A stretch of DNA of 20,857 nt from Elusimicrobiota bacterium. Lineage in GTDB: Bacteria; Elusimicrobiota; Elusimicrobia; UBA1565; UBA9628. Position 1 is the first letter of the stretch. Every line of letters starts with the position of its first letter. Of this stretch, positions 1 through 7,053 are shown in pieces. Position numbers and translations under genes: made by a program. Below the pieces are notes generated by a model. It had not been told where the DNA came from. It worked only from the letters and a program-made list of their open reading frames with translations, and made no database searches. The stretch is from NCBI GenBank assembly GCA_016194625.1, contig JACQBB010000123.1, positions 1 to 20,857 of the forward strand. Direction: 5' to 3'.

Positions 1-1
1 C

Positions 2-700
2 TCGGCGGCCGCGCGCGACGTGATCGCCGGCAAGCCGATCACCACCGAGATGGGCTGGGCGCCCGGCGTCGTCAATCCGTGGCTGCACAACACGACCCCC
101 GCCCGGCTCGACGGCGCCGCGGGCGTGGACCGGATGCTCCCCGTCGGCCTGCCCGGCATGAACCGGGAGTGCCAGCGCGGCAGCGACCCGAACTACGCGT
201 GCTGGGGCACCAAGGACATGGTGACCATCCTGGCCGCGATGGGCCAGAAGTACGACTCCTATTTCAAGAACCTGGGCGGCGGCAAGTTCCGCATCGGCGA
301 CATCTCGAAGCGCGGCGGCGGCTACCTGTCCGGGCACGTCAGCCACCAGCGCGGCGTGGACGTGGACCTGCGCTTCGTCGGCGGACGCGGCGGCTTCAAC
401 GTGCAGGCCAACGTGATGACGCTGGCCGCGCTGGCGCTCAGCGTGCCGAACTTCCACCACATCCCGGGCCAGCAGATGGTGCTGGTCGACCAGAGCCTGC
501 ACCCGGCGATCGGCGCCGGACTGGACCGGCTCGTGAAGGAAGGCGTGATCACCGGCGACGAGGCGTCGCGCATGAAGGGCTCGCTGCGCCACTGGCCGAA
601 CCACCGCGACCATTTCCACCTGCGCATCGTGCTGGGCGACATGATCCGCGCCCCGCAGGCCCCGGGCGGCACCCCGGCGGCCGACAACGACGGCGACTGA
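2..700 (+). CDS. mepA: Penicillin-insensitive murein endopeptidase, MepA-like (peptidase M74), 5' end outside window
   Basis: This periplasmic zinc peptidase cuts peptide cross-links in peptidoglycan. The reading frame is open to the left edge of the window, so about 232 C-terminal residues are seen and the signal peptide lies upstream; the GTG at 20 is only an internal candidate start. All six residues known as zinc or active-site residues in E. coli MepA have counterparts with the same spacing: H-x2-H-x6-D in GHVSHQRGVDVDLR and H-x2-H-x-H in NHRDHFH near the C terminus. Family membership is therefore firm, while the exact bond cut is inferred from the family. The gene runs convergently into the glycosyltransferase on the other strand, with 3 nt between the stops, inside a perfect 10-bp palindrome (701-710). 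Confidence 0.9.
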   Translation, partial: SAAARDVIAGKPITTEMGWAPGVVNPWLHNTTPARLDGAAGVDRMLPVGLPGMNRECQRGSDPNYACWGTKDMVTILAAMGQKYDSYFKNLGGGKFRIGDISKRGGGYLSGHVSHQRGVDVDLRFVGGRGGFNVQANVMTLAALALSVPNFHHIPGQQMVLVDQSLHPAIGAGLDRLVKEGVITGDEASRMKGSLRHWPNHRDHFHLRIVLGDMIRAPQAPGGTPAADNDGD

Positions 701-703
701 GCG

Positions 704-2362
704 CTAGCGCCGCAGGCGCCAGACGCGCAGCCACGGCCCGACGGAGACGCCCGGCTCGGACGGGAACTCCTGGACCAGGTCCGCCTGCGAGGCGAGCTCG
801 GCGAAGAAGGTCGCCAGCTCGCGCGAGCGGCGGGGGTCGGCGCCGAAGCTGGTCGTCACCACCCAGTCCACGCGCGCGGCGCGCGCCGTGTCCAGGCCCG
901 GACGCACGTCGAGGAAGTCGCCGTCCGCCTGGGACTGCGCGACGTGGCGCGGCGCCGACCACAGGTCGCGCGCGGCGCGCTGGACGCGGTACACGCGCCA
1001 GCCGCCGCCGGGATGGCGCTCGGCCATCGCGCGGAACAGGCGCGCGCGCGGCGAGCCGTTCTTGGCCGCGCGCTCGGCCAGCTCCGCGCACTGCTCCTTG
1101 GTCATGATCGCGAACGGGCCGGCGTGCGGCTGGTCGAGCAGCAGGGTCTCGCCGGGCCGCGCGTGCTCGGCGAGCCACGCGGTCGCCTGCGCGCGCGTGT
1201 CCGGGCGCAGAAGGTCGGCGTCCTGACGCCAGACCAGGTACGCCGCGGGCGCCAGCGCCAGCGCCAGCGCCAGCCCGCGCCGCCACGCCTTCTCCCCCCC
1301 GAGCGCGGCCAGGCCCTCGCCCGCGAGCAGGGCGAGCAGAGGATAGCCGCCGACCAGGTAGCGCGCGACGGTGCCGTCGAAGCTGGACGCCAGGAGGCCG
1401 AAGTACACGACGAGCGGGACGAAGAGCAGCAGCGCGCGCTTGGCGTCGCGGCGCAGGAGCAGGCCGAAGCCCAGGACCGCCGCCGCGCCGGCCGGCGAGC
1501 CCTCGCCGCCGAAGCACCACAGGTTCATCGCGACCAGCTTCGCGGACGAGACCGCGTCGTGCGGGCGCAGGCGGCCGAGGTCGCCGTAGTCGCTCCAGTC
1601 GGCCATGAAGCGCGCGTGGTCGATGAACGCGTACGGCGTGCCCAGGCCGAAGCCGAGCGCCGCGACGAGCCCCGCCTTGACCAGCCAGGAGACGGGTCCC
1701 GGCCCCTTGGAGCACAGCAGCCAGGCCAGCGGCACGACGAGGCCGGCGGGAGCGGCCGTGTATTGCGCCGAGCACGCCAGCCCGCCGAGCAGGGCCGACA
1801 GCAGAAGCCAGCCGCGCCGCCCGTCGGACTGGTGGCGCAGCGCGGCCGCGGTCATCGCCGCGCACAGCAGGAGCATCAGCGAGTCGGGCTTGGCGGCGTG
1901 GGCCAGCTCGACGAGCGTCGGCGACAGCGCCAGGACGGCGGCGCCGTACGCCCAGCGCCGCTGGTCGCCGGCGCGCTCCAGGCGCGCGACGACGGCCAGC
2001 GCGCCCAGCTGGGCGGCGACGGCGAGCAGGCGGCCGATCAGGTAGAAGCCGGTCGGCGCGAACGCGTACTTCGCGGCGAAGTCGAGCGCGCCCCGCAGCA
2101 GGCCGAAGCCCGACCACAGCGCGAACCAGACGCCGTACGCGGCGGCCAGCAGGGTCGGCCACAGCGTCGGGTACTTGAACGAGTACGGGCGCAGGCTGCC
2201 GGCCAGCGACACCGCCATGTTGACCAGGTGCGGCTCGTCGGCGTTGTACACGGCCGGCAGGCCGTAGGCGACGCCGAGCAGGCGGGGCACCGCGGCGACG
2301 GCCAGCAGGACGGCCGACAGCCCGAGGACGACCGGCGGCTCGAGCTTGGCCGCGCGCCTCAT
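704..2362 (-). CDS. Polytopic membrane glycosyltransferase, GT39/ArnT-like (GT-C fold)
   Basis: The protein of 552 residues has a short basic N terminus followed by many hydrophobic segments, as in PMT/ArnT-type transferases that move a sugar from a polyprenyl-phosphate donor onto an acceptor at the outer face of the inner membrane. The first extracytoplasmic loop carries the acidic pair D42-E43 in YNADEPHLV, which fits the catalytic acidic motif of GT-C enzymes. The C-terminal third is less hydrophobic and contains a soluble domain (roughly residues 380-552). It is the last gene of a three-gene minus-strand unit and starts 4 nt after the aminotransferase stop, with only a weak ribosome-binding site, so it is probably translationally coupled. 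Its context suggests transfer of a modified sugar to a surface glycan, lipid A or a protein; donor and acceptor cannot be read from sequence. Confidence 0.8.
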   Translation of the reverse strand: MRRAAKLEPPVVLGLSAVLLAVAAVPRLLGVAYGLPAVYNADEPHLVNMAVSLAGSLRPYSFKYPTLWPTLLAAAYGVWFALWSGFGLLRGALDFAAKYAFAPTGFYLIGRLLAVAAQLGALAVVARLERAGDQRRWAYGAAVLALSPTLVELAHAAKPDSLMLLLCAAMTAAALRHQSDGRRGWLLLSALLGGLACSAQYTAAPAGLVVPLAWLLCSKGPGPVSWLVKAGLVAALGFGLGTPYAFIDHARFMADWSDYGDLGRLRPHDAVSSAKLVAMNLWCFGGEGSPAGAAAVLGFGLLLRRDAKRALLLFVPLVVYFGLLASSFDGTVARYLVGGYPLLALLAGEGLAALGGEKAWRRGLALALALAPAAYLVWRQDADLLRPDTRAQATAWLAEHARPGETLLLDQPHAGPFAIMTKEQCAELAERAAKNGSPRARLFRAMAERHPGGGWRVYRVQRAARDLWSAPRHVAQSQADGDFLDVRPGLDTARAARVDWVVTTSFGADPRRSRELATFFAELASQADLVQEFPSEPGVSVGPWLRVWRLRR

Positions 2363-2366
2363 GGGC

Positions 2367-3488
2367 TCAGAGATCCCGGACCGCCGCGGCCACGCGCTCG
2401 ATCAGCGCGGCAGTGAGCTCGGGGTACAGCGGCAGGGACAGGATCTCCGCGCAGGCCTTCTCGGCGACGGGGAACTGCCCGGGCTTGCCCATGCGCGCGC
2501 CGAGCGCGGGCTGGAGGTGGCTGGCCAGCGGATAATGGATGTCGGCCATGATCCCGCGCGCGCGCAGGTGCGCCAGCAGGGCGTCGCGGCGCGGATGGCG
2601 GACCACGAACAAGTGGTAGTTCGAGGTCATCCCGCGCAGCTCCTCGACGAAGCCGAGGTCCTTCACGCCCTTGAGCGCCGCGCGGTACGCGTCGGCGTGG
2701 CCGCGGCGCGCCGCGTTCCAGGAGTCGAGATGCGGCAGCTTCACGCCCAGCACCGCGCCCTGGATGGTCTCCAGGCGCTCGTTGCCCGCGGGCAGCAGGT
2801 GATGGTTCTTCACGTCGCAGCCGTGGTTGCGCAGGCGCTTCAGGACCAGCGCGGCCGCGTCGTCGTCGGTGGCCACGCCGCCGGCGTCGCCGTAGGCGCC
2901 CAGGTTCTTGCCGGGATAGAAGCTGAAGGAGGCGGCCGTGCCGAGCGTCCCCGCCTTCTTCCCTTTGTGCGACGAGCCGGCCGCCTGCGCGGCGTCCTCG
3001 AACACGAGCAGGCCTTTGCGCTTGGCGAGGTCGTTCAGCGCGTCCATGTCGGCCGGCTGGCCGTACAGGTGGACCGCGAGGATGGCCTTGGTCTTCTTGG
3101 TCAGGGCCGCCTCGACCTTCTTGGGGTCGACGTTCAGCGTGCGCGGGTCCACGTCCGCGTAGACGGGCGCGGCGCCGGCCTGGACGATGCCCTCGGTGGT
3201 GGCGAAATAGGTGAGCGGGGTGGTGACGACCTCGTCGCCCGCGCCGAGCCCGGCGGCCTGGAGCATCAAAGTGATCGCCGAGGTGCCCGACTGGCAGCAC
3301 ACGAAGTGCTTCGCGCCCAGATACGCGGCGAAGTCGGCCTCGAACTTCTCGACGGCCGGTCCCAGGATGAACTGGCCGCTCTCGACGGCGGCGACGATCG
3401 CGCGGTCCATCTCGGGCTTCAACGCGCGGTACTGCGCGGCCAGGTCGACGAGGGGGATGACGCCCGCGGCGGTCTCGGTCTTGGCCAT
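2367..3488 (-). CDS. DegT/DnrJ/EryC1/StrS-family PLP-dependent sugar aminotransferase (WbpE-like)
   Basis: The 373 residues match the length and motif order of nucleotide-sugar aminotransferases. The PLP-binding lysine is K194 in SFYPGKNLGAYGDAG and the cofactor-contacting aspartate is D165 in VFEDAAQAA; SGTSA near residue 67 binds the phosphate. These enzymes transfer an amino group from glutamate to a keto group of a nucleotide-linked sugar in the cytoplasm. The N-acetyltransferase directly upstream (1 nt between stop and start) is of the kind that acetylates a 3-amino sugar, so the pair resembles WbpE/WbpD (WlbC/WlbB) or FdtB/FdtC. The reaction is thus probably 3-keto to 3-amino, but the base sugar is unknown because no dehydrogenase or isomerase is in the window. 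The ATG at 3488 is the start consistent with this tight spacing. Confidence 0.88.
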   Translation of the reverse strand: MAKTETAAGVIPLVDLAAQYRALKPEMDRAIVAAVESGQFILGPAVEKFEADFAAYLGAKHFVCCQSGTSAITLMLQAAGLGAGDEVVTTPLTYFATTEGIVQAGAAPVYADVDPRTLNVDPKKVEAALTKKTKAILAVHLYGQPADMDALNDLAKRKGLLVFEDAAQAAGSSHKGKKAGTLGTAASFSFYPGKNLGAYGDAGGVATDDDAAALVLKRLRNHGCDVKNHHLLPAGNERLETIQGAVLGVKLPHLDSWNAARRGHADAYRAALKGVKDLGFVEELRGMTSNYHLFVVRHPRRDALLAHLRARGIMADIHYPLASHLQPALGARMGKPGQFPVAEKACAEILSLPLYPELTAALIERVAAAVRDL

Positions 3489-3489
3489 G

Positions 3490-3960
3490 TCAGCGCCCCA
3501 GCGCCCGCGCGGGGACGCCCGCGACGGTCGCGCCCTTCGGCACGTCCTTGGTGACCACCGCGCCGGCGCCGACGACCGCGCCCGCGCCGATGGTGACGCC
3601 GCCCATGATCAGCGCGCCGGAGCCGATGGACGCGCCCTTCTTCACCGTCGTCTTGAGCGGCGTCCAGTCGCCGGCGGCGGTCAGCTTGCCGTCCTTGGCC
3701 GAGACGGGGCGCTTGTCGTTGATGAAGATGACGCCGTGGCCGACGAACACCTCGTCCTCGAGCGTCACGCCCTCGCAGACGAACGAGTGCGAGGACACCT
3801 TCACGCGCCGGCCGATGACGGCGCCGCGCTGGACCTCGACGAAAGGCCCGATGCGGCTCTCGTCGCCGATCGCGCAGCCGTACAGGTTGGCCCAGCCGAA
3901 CACCTTCACGTCCTTGCCGAACACGACGTCGTCCGCGATGCGGGAGAAGGGGGCGTCCAT
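3490..3960 (-). CDS. Left-handed beta-helix sugar N-acetyltransferase (WbpD/WlbB-like)
   Basis: The protein of 156 residues is built almost entirely of hexapeptide repeats (for example IGSGAL-IMGGVT-IGAGAV-VGAGAV), which form the trimeric left-handed beta-helix of acetyl-CoA-dependent transferases. The segments GVTLEDEVFVGHGVIFIND and the ending VAGVPARALGR closely follow the WbpD/WlbB group that acetylates the 3-amino group of UDP-linked or dTDP-linked amino sugars. It is the first gene of the minus-strand sugar operon and abuts the aminotransferase that would make its substrate. There is no Shine-Dalgarno before the ATG; a TAGAAT hexamer ends 6 nt upstream, suggesting a leaderless message. 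Family is clear, exact substrate is inference. Confidence 0.87.
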   Translation of the reverse strand: MDAPFSRIADDVVFGKDVKVFGWANLYGCAIGDESRIGPFVEVQRGAVIGRRVKVSSHSFVCEGVTLEDEVFVGHGVIFINDKRPVSAKDGKLTAAGDWTPLKTTVKKGASIGSGALIMGGVTIGAGAVVGAGAVVTKDVPKGATVAGVPARALGR

Positions 3961-3966
3961 GGCCCG

Positions 3967-3972
3967 ATTCTA
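3967..3972 (-). promoter_or_regulatory. Putative -10 element (TAGAAT) of the sugar operon, leaderless-type spacing
   Basis: Read on the minus strand, TAGAAT differs from the sigma-70 -10 consensus at one base and is followed by 6 nt and then the ATG of the acetyltransferase. A transcript starting at the usual distance would begin at or next to that ATG. No convincing -35 box is visible upstream, so the call rests on the hexamer, its position and the absence of a ribosome-binding site. Confidence 0.4.
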
Positions 3973-3984
3973 CCTGATTGTCCC

Positions 3985-4039
3985 CCGGACGCGCGCGCGG
4001 AGAGCCCGTCGCACGGGCCCTCCGCGGCTTCGCGTCCGG
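3985..4039 (-). terminator. Nested inverted repeat after the cytochrome operon, probable terminator without a T-run
   Basis: An outer perfect 9-bp inverted repeat (CCGGACGCG at 3985-3993 and CGCGTCCGG at 4031-4039) encloses an inner stem: GGAG-GCCCGT (3999-4009) pairs with ACGGGC-CTCC (4013-4023), with a single A/C mismatch and a 3-nt loop. It begins 7 nt beyond the stop of the last gene of the minus-strand respiratory operon and lies before the start of the next minus-strand operon, which is where a terminator is expected. The minus strand downstream has no run of T, so it is not a textbook intrinsic terminator; it could also act as a 3' stability hairpin. Confidence 0.55.
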
Positions 4040-4046
4040 AGACGAC

Positions 4047-4463
4047 CTAGGGCTTCTTCTCTTCGGCCGGCTTCGCCGGCGCGGCGGCCGGCGCGTTCGC
4101 GCCCGGTCCCATGCCGCGGCCCGGCCCCATGCCGCGACCGGGGCCCATGCCCCGGCCCTTGCCGCCCATCCCCTTGCCCATGCCTTTGCCCATGCACATG
4201 CCGCACTGGCCGCCCTTCATCGGGCAGGCGCCGCTGGCGCGCATCGGGCACTCCTTGGCCATCGCGTCATGGCACTCGTCGACCGGCTTGCCGGCCTTCA
4301 GGCACTCGGCGACCTTCTTGTGGAGGTCGGCCATCTTCTCGTGCCTCTCGATCATCGTCTGGCGGTCCGGCGCCGCGGTCTTGGCCGCGTCGTCGGCCGC
4401 GCCCGTCAGCGCGAGCGCCCCCACGGCCACGAACAGCGACAGCGTCAGCGTCTTCAGGTTCAT
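4047..4463 (-). CDS. Small exported Cys/Met/Gly-rich protein, possible metal binder
   Basis: I do not recognise a named family. The ATG at 4463 is chosen because it follows a strong GGGGAGG site and starts a clear signal peptide (LTLSLFVAVGALALTGA); upstream in-frame starts would run into the cytochrome b gene. The mature part of the 138-residue protein has a charged helical stretch (residues 33-70) with Cys54 and Cys64, then a compact Cys/Met cluster (Cys72, 80, 87 and 90 interspersed with Met), then a Gly/Met/Lys/Arg repeat region with three GMGPGR-like copies, and an Ala/Pro/Lys tail. The Cys-Met composition suggests binding of copper or another soft metal in the periplasm, which is inference. 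It is the last gene of the octaheme/cytochrome b operon, 17 nt after the cytochrome b stop. There is no CXXCH, so it is not a c-type cytochrome. Confidence 0.75.
   Translation of the reverse strand: MNLKTLTLSLFVAVGALALTGAADDAAKTAAPDRQTMIERHEKMADLHKKVAECLKAGKPVDECHDAMAKECPMRASGACPMKGGQCGMCMGKGMGKGMGGKGRGMGPGRGMGPGRGMGPGANAPAAAPAKPAEEKKP
4102..4155 (-). repeat. Three tandem 18-bp coding repeats (GMGPGR)
   Basis: Three adjacent 18-bp units (4102-4119, 4120-4137, 4138-4155) encode GMGPGR-type repeats in the tail of the small Cys/Met-rich protein. Units one and two differ at two bases and the third at several positions, so the array is an old, partly diverged in-frame duplication. Related GKGM units precede it. 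Confidence 0.85.
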
Positions 4464-4480
4464 CCTCGAGACCTCCCCGA

Positions 4481-5071
4481 CTAGTGTTCGGCGTAACCGG
4501 TGACCATCGACTTGAGGTTCCCCCACAGGGTGTCCCCGGTCGTGATCATGTACAGGTGGACGATCAGGAACGACAGCATCGCGAACGCCCCCGCGGTGTG
4601 CAGCAAGGCGACGCCGCGCAGGCCGCCGAGCGCGTCGATCAGACCCGGCCACAGCGGCGTGCCGAGGTAGACCACTCCCGCCAACAGTTGCACTGGAAAG
4701 ACCAGGATCAGGAGCGAGAAGTAGGCCGCGCGCTGGATCGGGTTGAACTTCTTCTCGGGCGTGGGGATCTCCGGGTGCGGCGCGCGGCGGAAGATGCCGC
4801 TGGTGTAGAAGCGGACCTGCTCGGCGAAGTTCTTGCGCGTGGGGACGAAGTGGACGACCTCCCCCGTCGTCGCGTGCCAGAACATCGTGAACAAGGTCAG
4901 CAGGAGCAGCCCCAGGCCGGACGCCTCGTGGACGTGGACCGCCCGCTCGAAGCCGAACAGCCGCCAGGTCCCGTGGACCTCGAAGCCGCTCGCGACGAGC
5001 GTCAGGACCAGCGCGGCCTGCGCCCAGTGCCAGAACCTCTCGTAGCGCTTGAACAGATACACGCGGCTCAT
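4481..5071 (-). CDS. Four-helix di-heme cytochrome b subunit (Ni/Fe-hydrogenase / thiosulfate-reductase type)
   Basis: The 196-residue integral membrane protein has four hydrophobic helices (about residues 15-33, 46-67, 114-136 and 151-176). Histidines suited to bind two b-type hemes sit in the helices: H15 in RFWHWAQ, H46/H48, H66, H158 in LLHTAGA and H171 in IVHLYM. Such subunits oxidise or reduce quinol and exchange electrons with a periplasmic partner. Its start overlaps the stop of the octaheme cytochrome by 4 nt (ATGA), which strongly suggests that the two proteins form one complex, the cytochrome b passing electrons between menaquinol and the octaheme protein. The direction of electron flow is inferred from the tetrathionate-reductase assignment of the partner. 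Confidence 0.88.
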   Translation of the reverse strand: MSRVYLFKRYERFWHWAQAALVLTLVASGFEVHGTWRLFGFERAVHVHEASGLGLLLLTLFTMFWHATTGEVVHFVPTRKNFAEQVRFYTSGIFRRAPHPEIPTPEKKFNPIQRAAYFSLLILVFPVQLLAGVVYLGTPLWPGLIDALGGLRGVALLHTAGAFAMLSFLIVHLYMITTGDTLWGNLKSMVTGYAEH

Positions 5072-6714
5072 CGCTTCCTCCACGATTCCAGACGGGCCAG
5101 GACGCGGTTGACGCGCCCGCGGCTGCCCAGCCAGCGCAGGAACGCGTGACCCGCGACGCCGAGCACGGACGCCAGCGCCGACGCCCAGCCGAGGAGGTCC
5201 AGGAGCGGGCTGCGGTCGAGCCCCGGAAGGTACACGCCTCCGACGCCCGCGAGGCGGCTCCGGCGCGAGTGGCAGTCGGCGCAGGACAGGCCGTCGCCGC
5301 CGCGCGCGACCATGTGCGTCACCGGCCAGTACATGTCGGTCTTGGCGAAGGCGACCTTCCCGCTGAACGGAAGGCCCGCGGCCTTCATGCCTTGCGCGGC
5401 GGCCTTCGTCCAGTCGAAGTCCGACCAGTACGCTCCCGAGCCCTTGGGTCCGGACAGGTGCGGCTGGATCAGGATCTTCTCGACGGGGTCGTAGGGCTGG
5501 TTGCCGTGGTGGACCTTGAACGGCCAGATCTTGGCGCGCGGGTCGCCGGCGTCGCCGAGCGGCGGGTTCATCACGAGCGTCCGCGCCGGATCGACCGGGT
5601 CGCCGAGCAGGTAGCGCCCGGAGTTCCCGTTCCACCAGCGGTAGGACGGGACGATGTTCTTGGCCCACTTGAAGCTTCCCTTTATGCCGAGGTACGAGAT
5701 GTTGCCGTCGTCGTCGTACTCGACCAGGGGACGTCCGTCGTCCTTCAGGCGGCCGGCCGTCGACCAGTCCCAGGACACCTTCGTCGCGTTCTCGCGGGCG
5801 AACAGCGGGATGTGGCAGGTCTGGCAGGCGAGCCGGCGCGAGTGCCAGTTGCGGCGCAGGGACTGCCACGGCGAATGGCGCTCCTTCTCGGCGGAGAAGT
5901 GCGAGCCGCCGACGCGCTCGCGCTCGGAGCGGAACACGAAGTCGCGCCCGTGGGGGCCGGCGCCGTGGCACTGCTCGCAGGTCACCGCGCCCTCGGAGTC
6001 CACCGAGACGCTGGGCAGGCGGCCCTTGAACCTGTGGCCGGCCTCCTCGCCGCGGTGGCAGGTCGAGCAGGTGAAGCCCGCGCCGTCCTGGGCGAGATGC
6101 ACGTCGAGCGAGCGCTTGGCCTCGAGCAGGGACGGGTCCAGGTCGCCGTGTTTGACGCCCTCGCCGCCGCCGCCTTGGAAATGGCACGAGCCGCAGGTGC
6201 GCGCGCTCGTGGGGGCGACGCCCTGGGCGAGCTTGGTCCAGTCGACCGCGGCCTCGGCGCCGCCCTCGCCGGCGGGCTTCTTCACGTAGTCGCCGGTCCC
6301 GTCGTGGCAGGCGAGGCAGTCGATGGCGTCGGCCTTCTTGAAGTCGAAGGTCTTGTCCTTGAAGCCGTAGCCGATGTGGCACTTCGCGCACGACGCCTCG
6401 TTGGTCTGGACGCCGATGCAGAAATTATTGAGGAGGTTCGCCTTGCCGATGCGGCGCGGGCCGAGGTGCCCGGGGACCGAGACCGTCGAGCCGAGCCAGT
6501 TCCAGTGCGAGGTCTCCTGGATCTGCGCGGCGGCCTCGGTGTGGCAGGACAGGCACGCGCGGGTCACCGCCGGCCCGTCCCGGAACTTCTTCTTGAGCTC
6601 CGGGAACTTCCGGTGGTCCGCCGTCGCCGCGGAGGCGGCCGCGGCGAAAGCGGCCAGGAAGGCGGCCGCGAGCGCGGCCGCCCTCCCGCCGCCGCGTCGG
6701 GATGGGCTTAACAT
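5068..6714 (-). CDS. Octaheme c-type cytochrome, tetrathionate reductase (OTR) family, C-terminally anchored
   Basis: The protein of 548 residues has a signal peptide (residues 1-30) and eight CXXCH heme sites, with first cysteines at residues 54, 109, 133, 174, 216, 246, 297 and 478. Stretches such as NNFCIGVQTNEASCAKCH, DCLACHDGTGDY and CQTCHIPLFAR-NATK-SWDWSTAG are characteristic of the octaheme family that includes Shewanella OTR, which reduces tetrathionate, nitrite and hydroxylamine in vitro. A hydrophobic helix near residues 505-527 followed by a basic tail would anchor it to the inner membrane, unlike a purely soluble enzyme. The start at 6714 is preferred because it gives the signal peptide; it overlaps the upstream gene by 7 nt. 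The cytochrome b gene overlaps its stop. Physiological substrate is not determined by the sequence. Confidence 0.9.
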   Translation of the reverse strand: MLSPSRRGGGRAAALAAAFLAAFAAAASAATADHRKFPELKKKFRDGPAVTRACLSCHTEAAAQIQETSHWNWLGSTVSVPGHLGPRRIGKANLLNNFCIGVQTNEASCAKCHIGYGFKDKTFDFKKADAIDCLACHDGTGDYVKKPAGEGGAEAAVDWTKLAQGVAPTSARTCGSCHFQGGGGEGVKHGDLDPSLLEAKRSLDVHLAQDGAGFTCSTCHRGEEAGHRFKGRLPSVSVDSEGAVTCEQCHGAGPHGRDFVFRSERERVGGSHFSAEKERHSPWQSLRRNWHSRRLACQTCHIPLFARENATKVSWDWSTAGRLKDDGRPLVEYDDDGNISYLGIKGSFKWAKNIVPSYRWWNGNSGRYLLGDPVDPARTLVMNPPLGDAGDPRAKIWPFKVHHGNQPYDPVEKILIQPHLSGPKGSGAYWSDFDWTKAAAQGMKAAGLPFSGKVAFAKTDMYWPVTHMVARGGDGLSCADCHSRRSRLAGVGGVYLPGLDRSPLLDLLGWASALASVLGVAGHAFLRWLGSRGRVNRVLARLESWRKR

Positions 6715-7037
6715 CCCGCCGCCCTCAGGAAGGACACGCTGAGGTTCTTGCCGTCGATCTCTTTGTACGAGCATTTGATCTCGTCGTCGGTCCGGATCTT
6801 CTTGACCTTGAACTTCTTGAGCGTCAGCTCGTCGGTCACCGTGATCGGGACCTTCTTGCCCTTGACCAGCAGGGTCGCGACCGCCGACTTCCCGTCGGCG
6901 GCCACCTCCAGCTTGACCAGGTAGCCGACGACCTTCACCACCGCGTCCGGCGCGGTCGACTTCTCCGCCGCCCGCGCGGCCGGGACCCCGGCCGCGCCCA
7001 GCAGAGTCGCCGCCAACAGCAGCGTCTCGATCCTCAT
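6708..7037 (-). CDS. Small secreted protein of unknown function
   Basis: I do not recognise this 109-residue protein. It has a clear signal peptide (LLLAATLLGAAGVPAARA), no membrane helix after cleavage, no heme motif and a single cysteine as its last residue. The mature part alternates hydrophobic and charged residues (AVVKVVGYLVKLEV, KVPITVTDELTLKKFKVKKI), suggesting a small beta-sandwich in the periplasm. It starts after a strong GGAGGAGG site, 16 nt downstream of the porin stop, and its stop overlaps the start of the octaheme cytochrome, so it is firmly part of the respiratory operon. An accessory or assembly role for the cytochrome or the outer-membrane barrel is only a guess. Confidence 0.75.
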   Translation of the reverse strand: MRIETLLLAATLLGAAGVPAARAAEKSTAPDAVVKVVGYLVKLEVAADGKSAVATLLVKGKKVPITVTDELTLKKFKVKKIRTDDEIKCSYKEIDGKNLSVSFLRAAGC

Positions 7038-7053
7038 AGAGCCTCCTCCGTCC

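Noticed and set aside
944..2416. Long plus-strand open frame opposite the glycosyltransferase.
   Set aside because: Low-complexity Arg/Gln/Ala-rich product with no motif, lying over a gene with clear membrane helices and an acidic GT-C motif.
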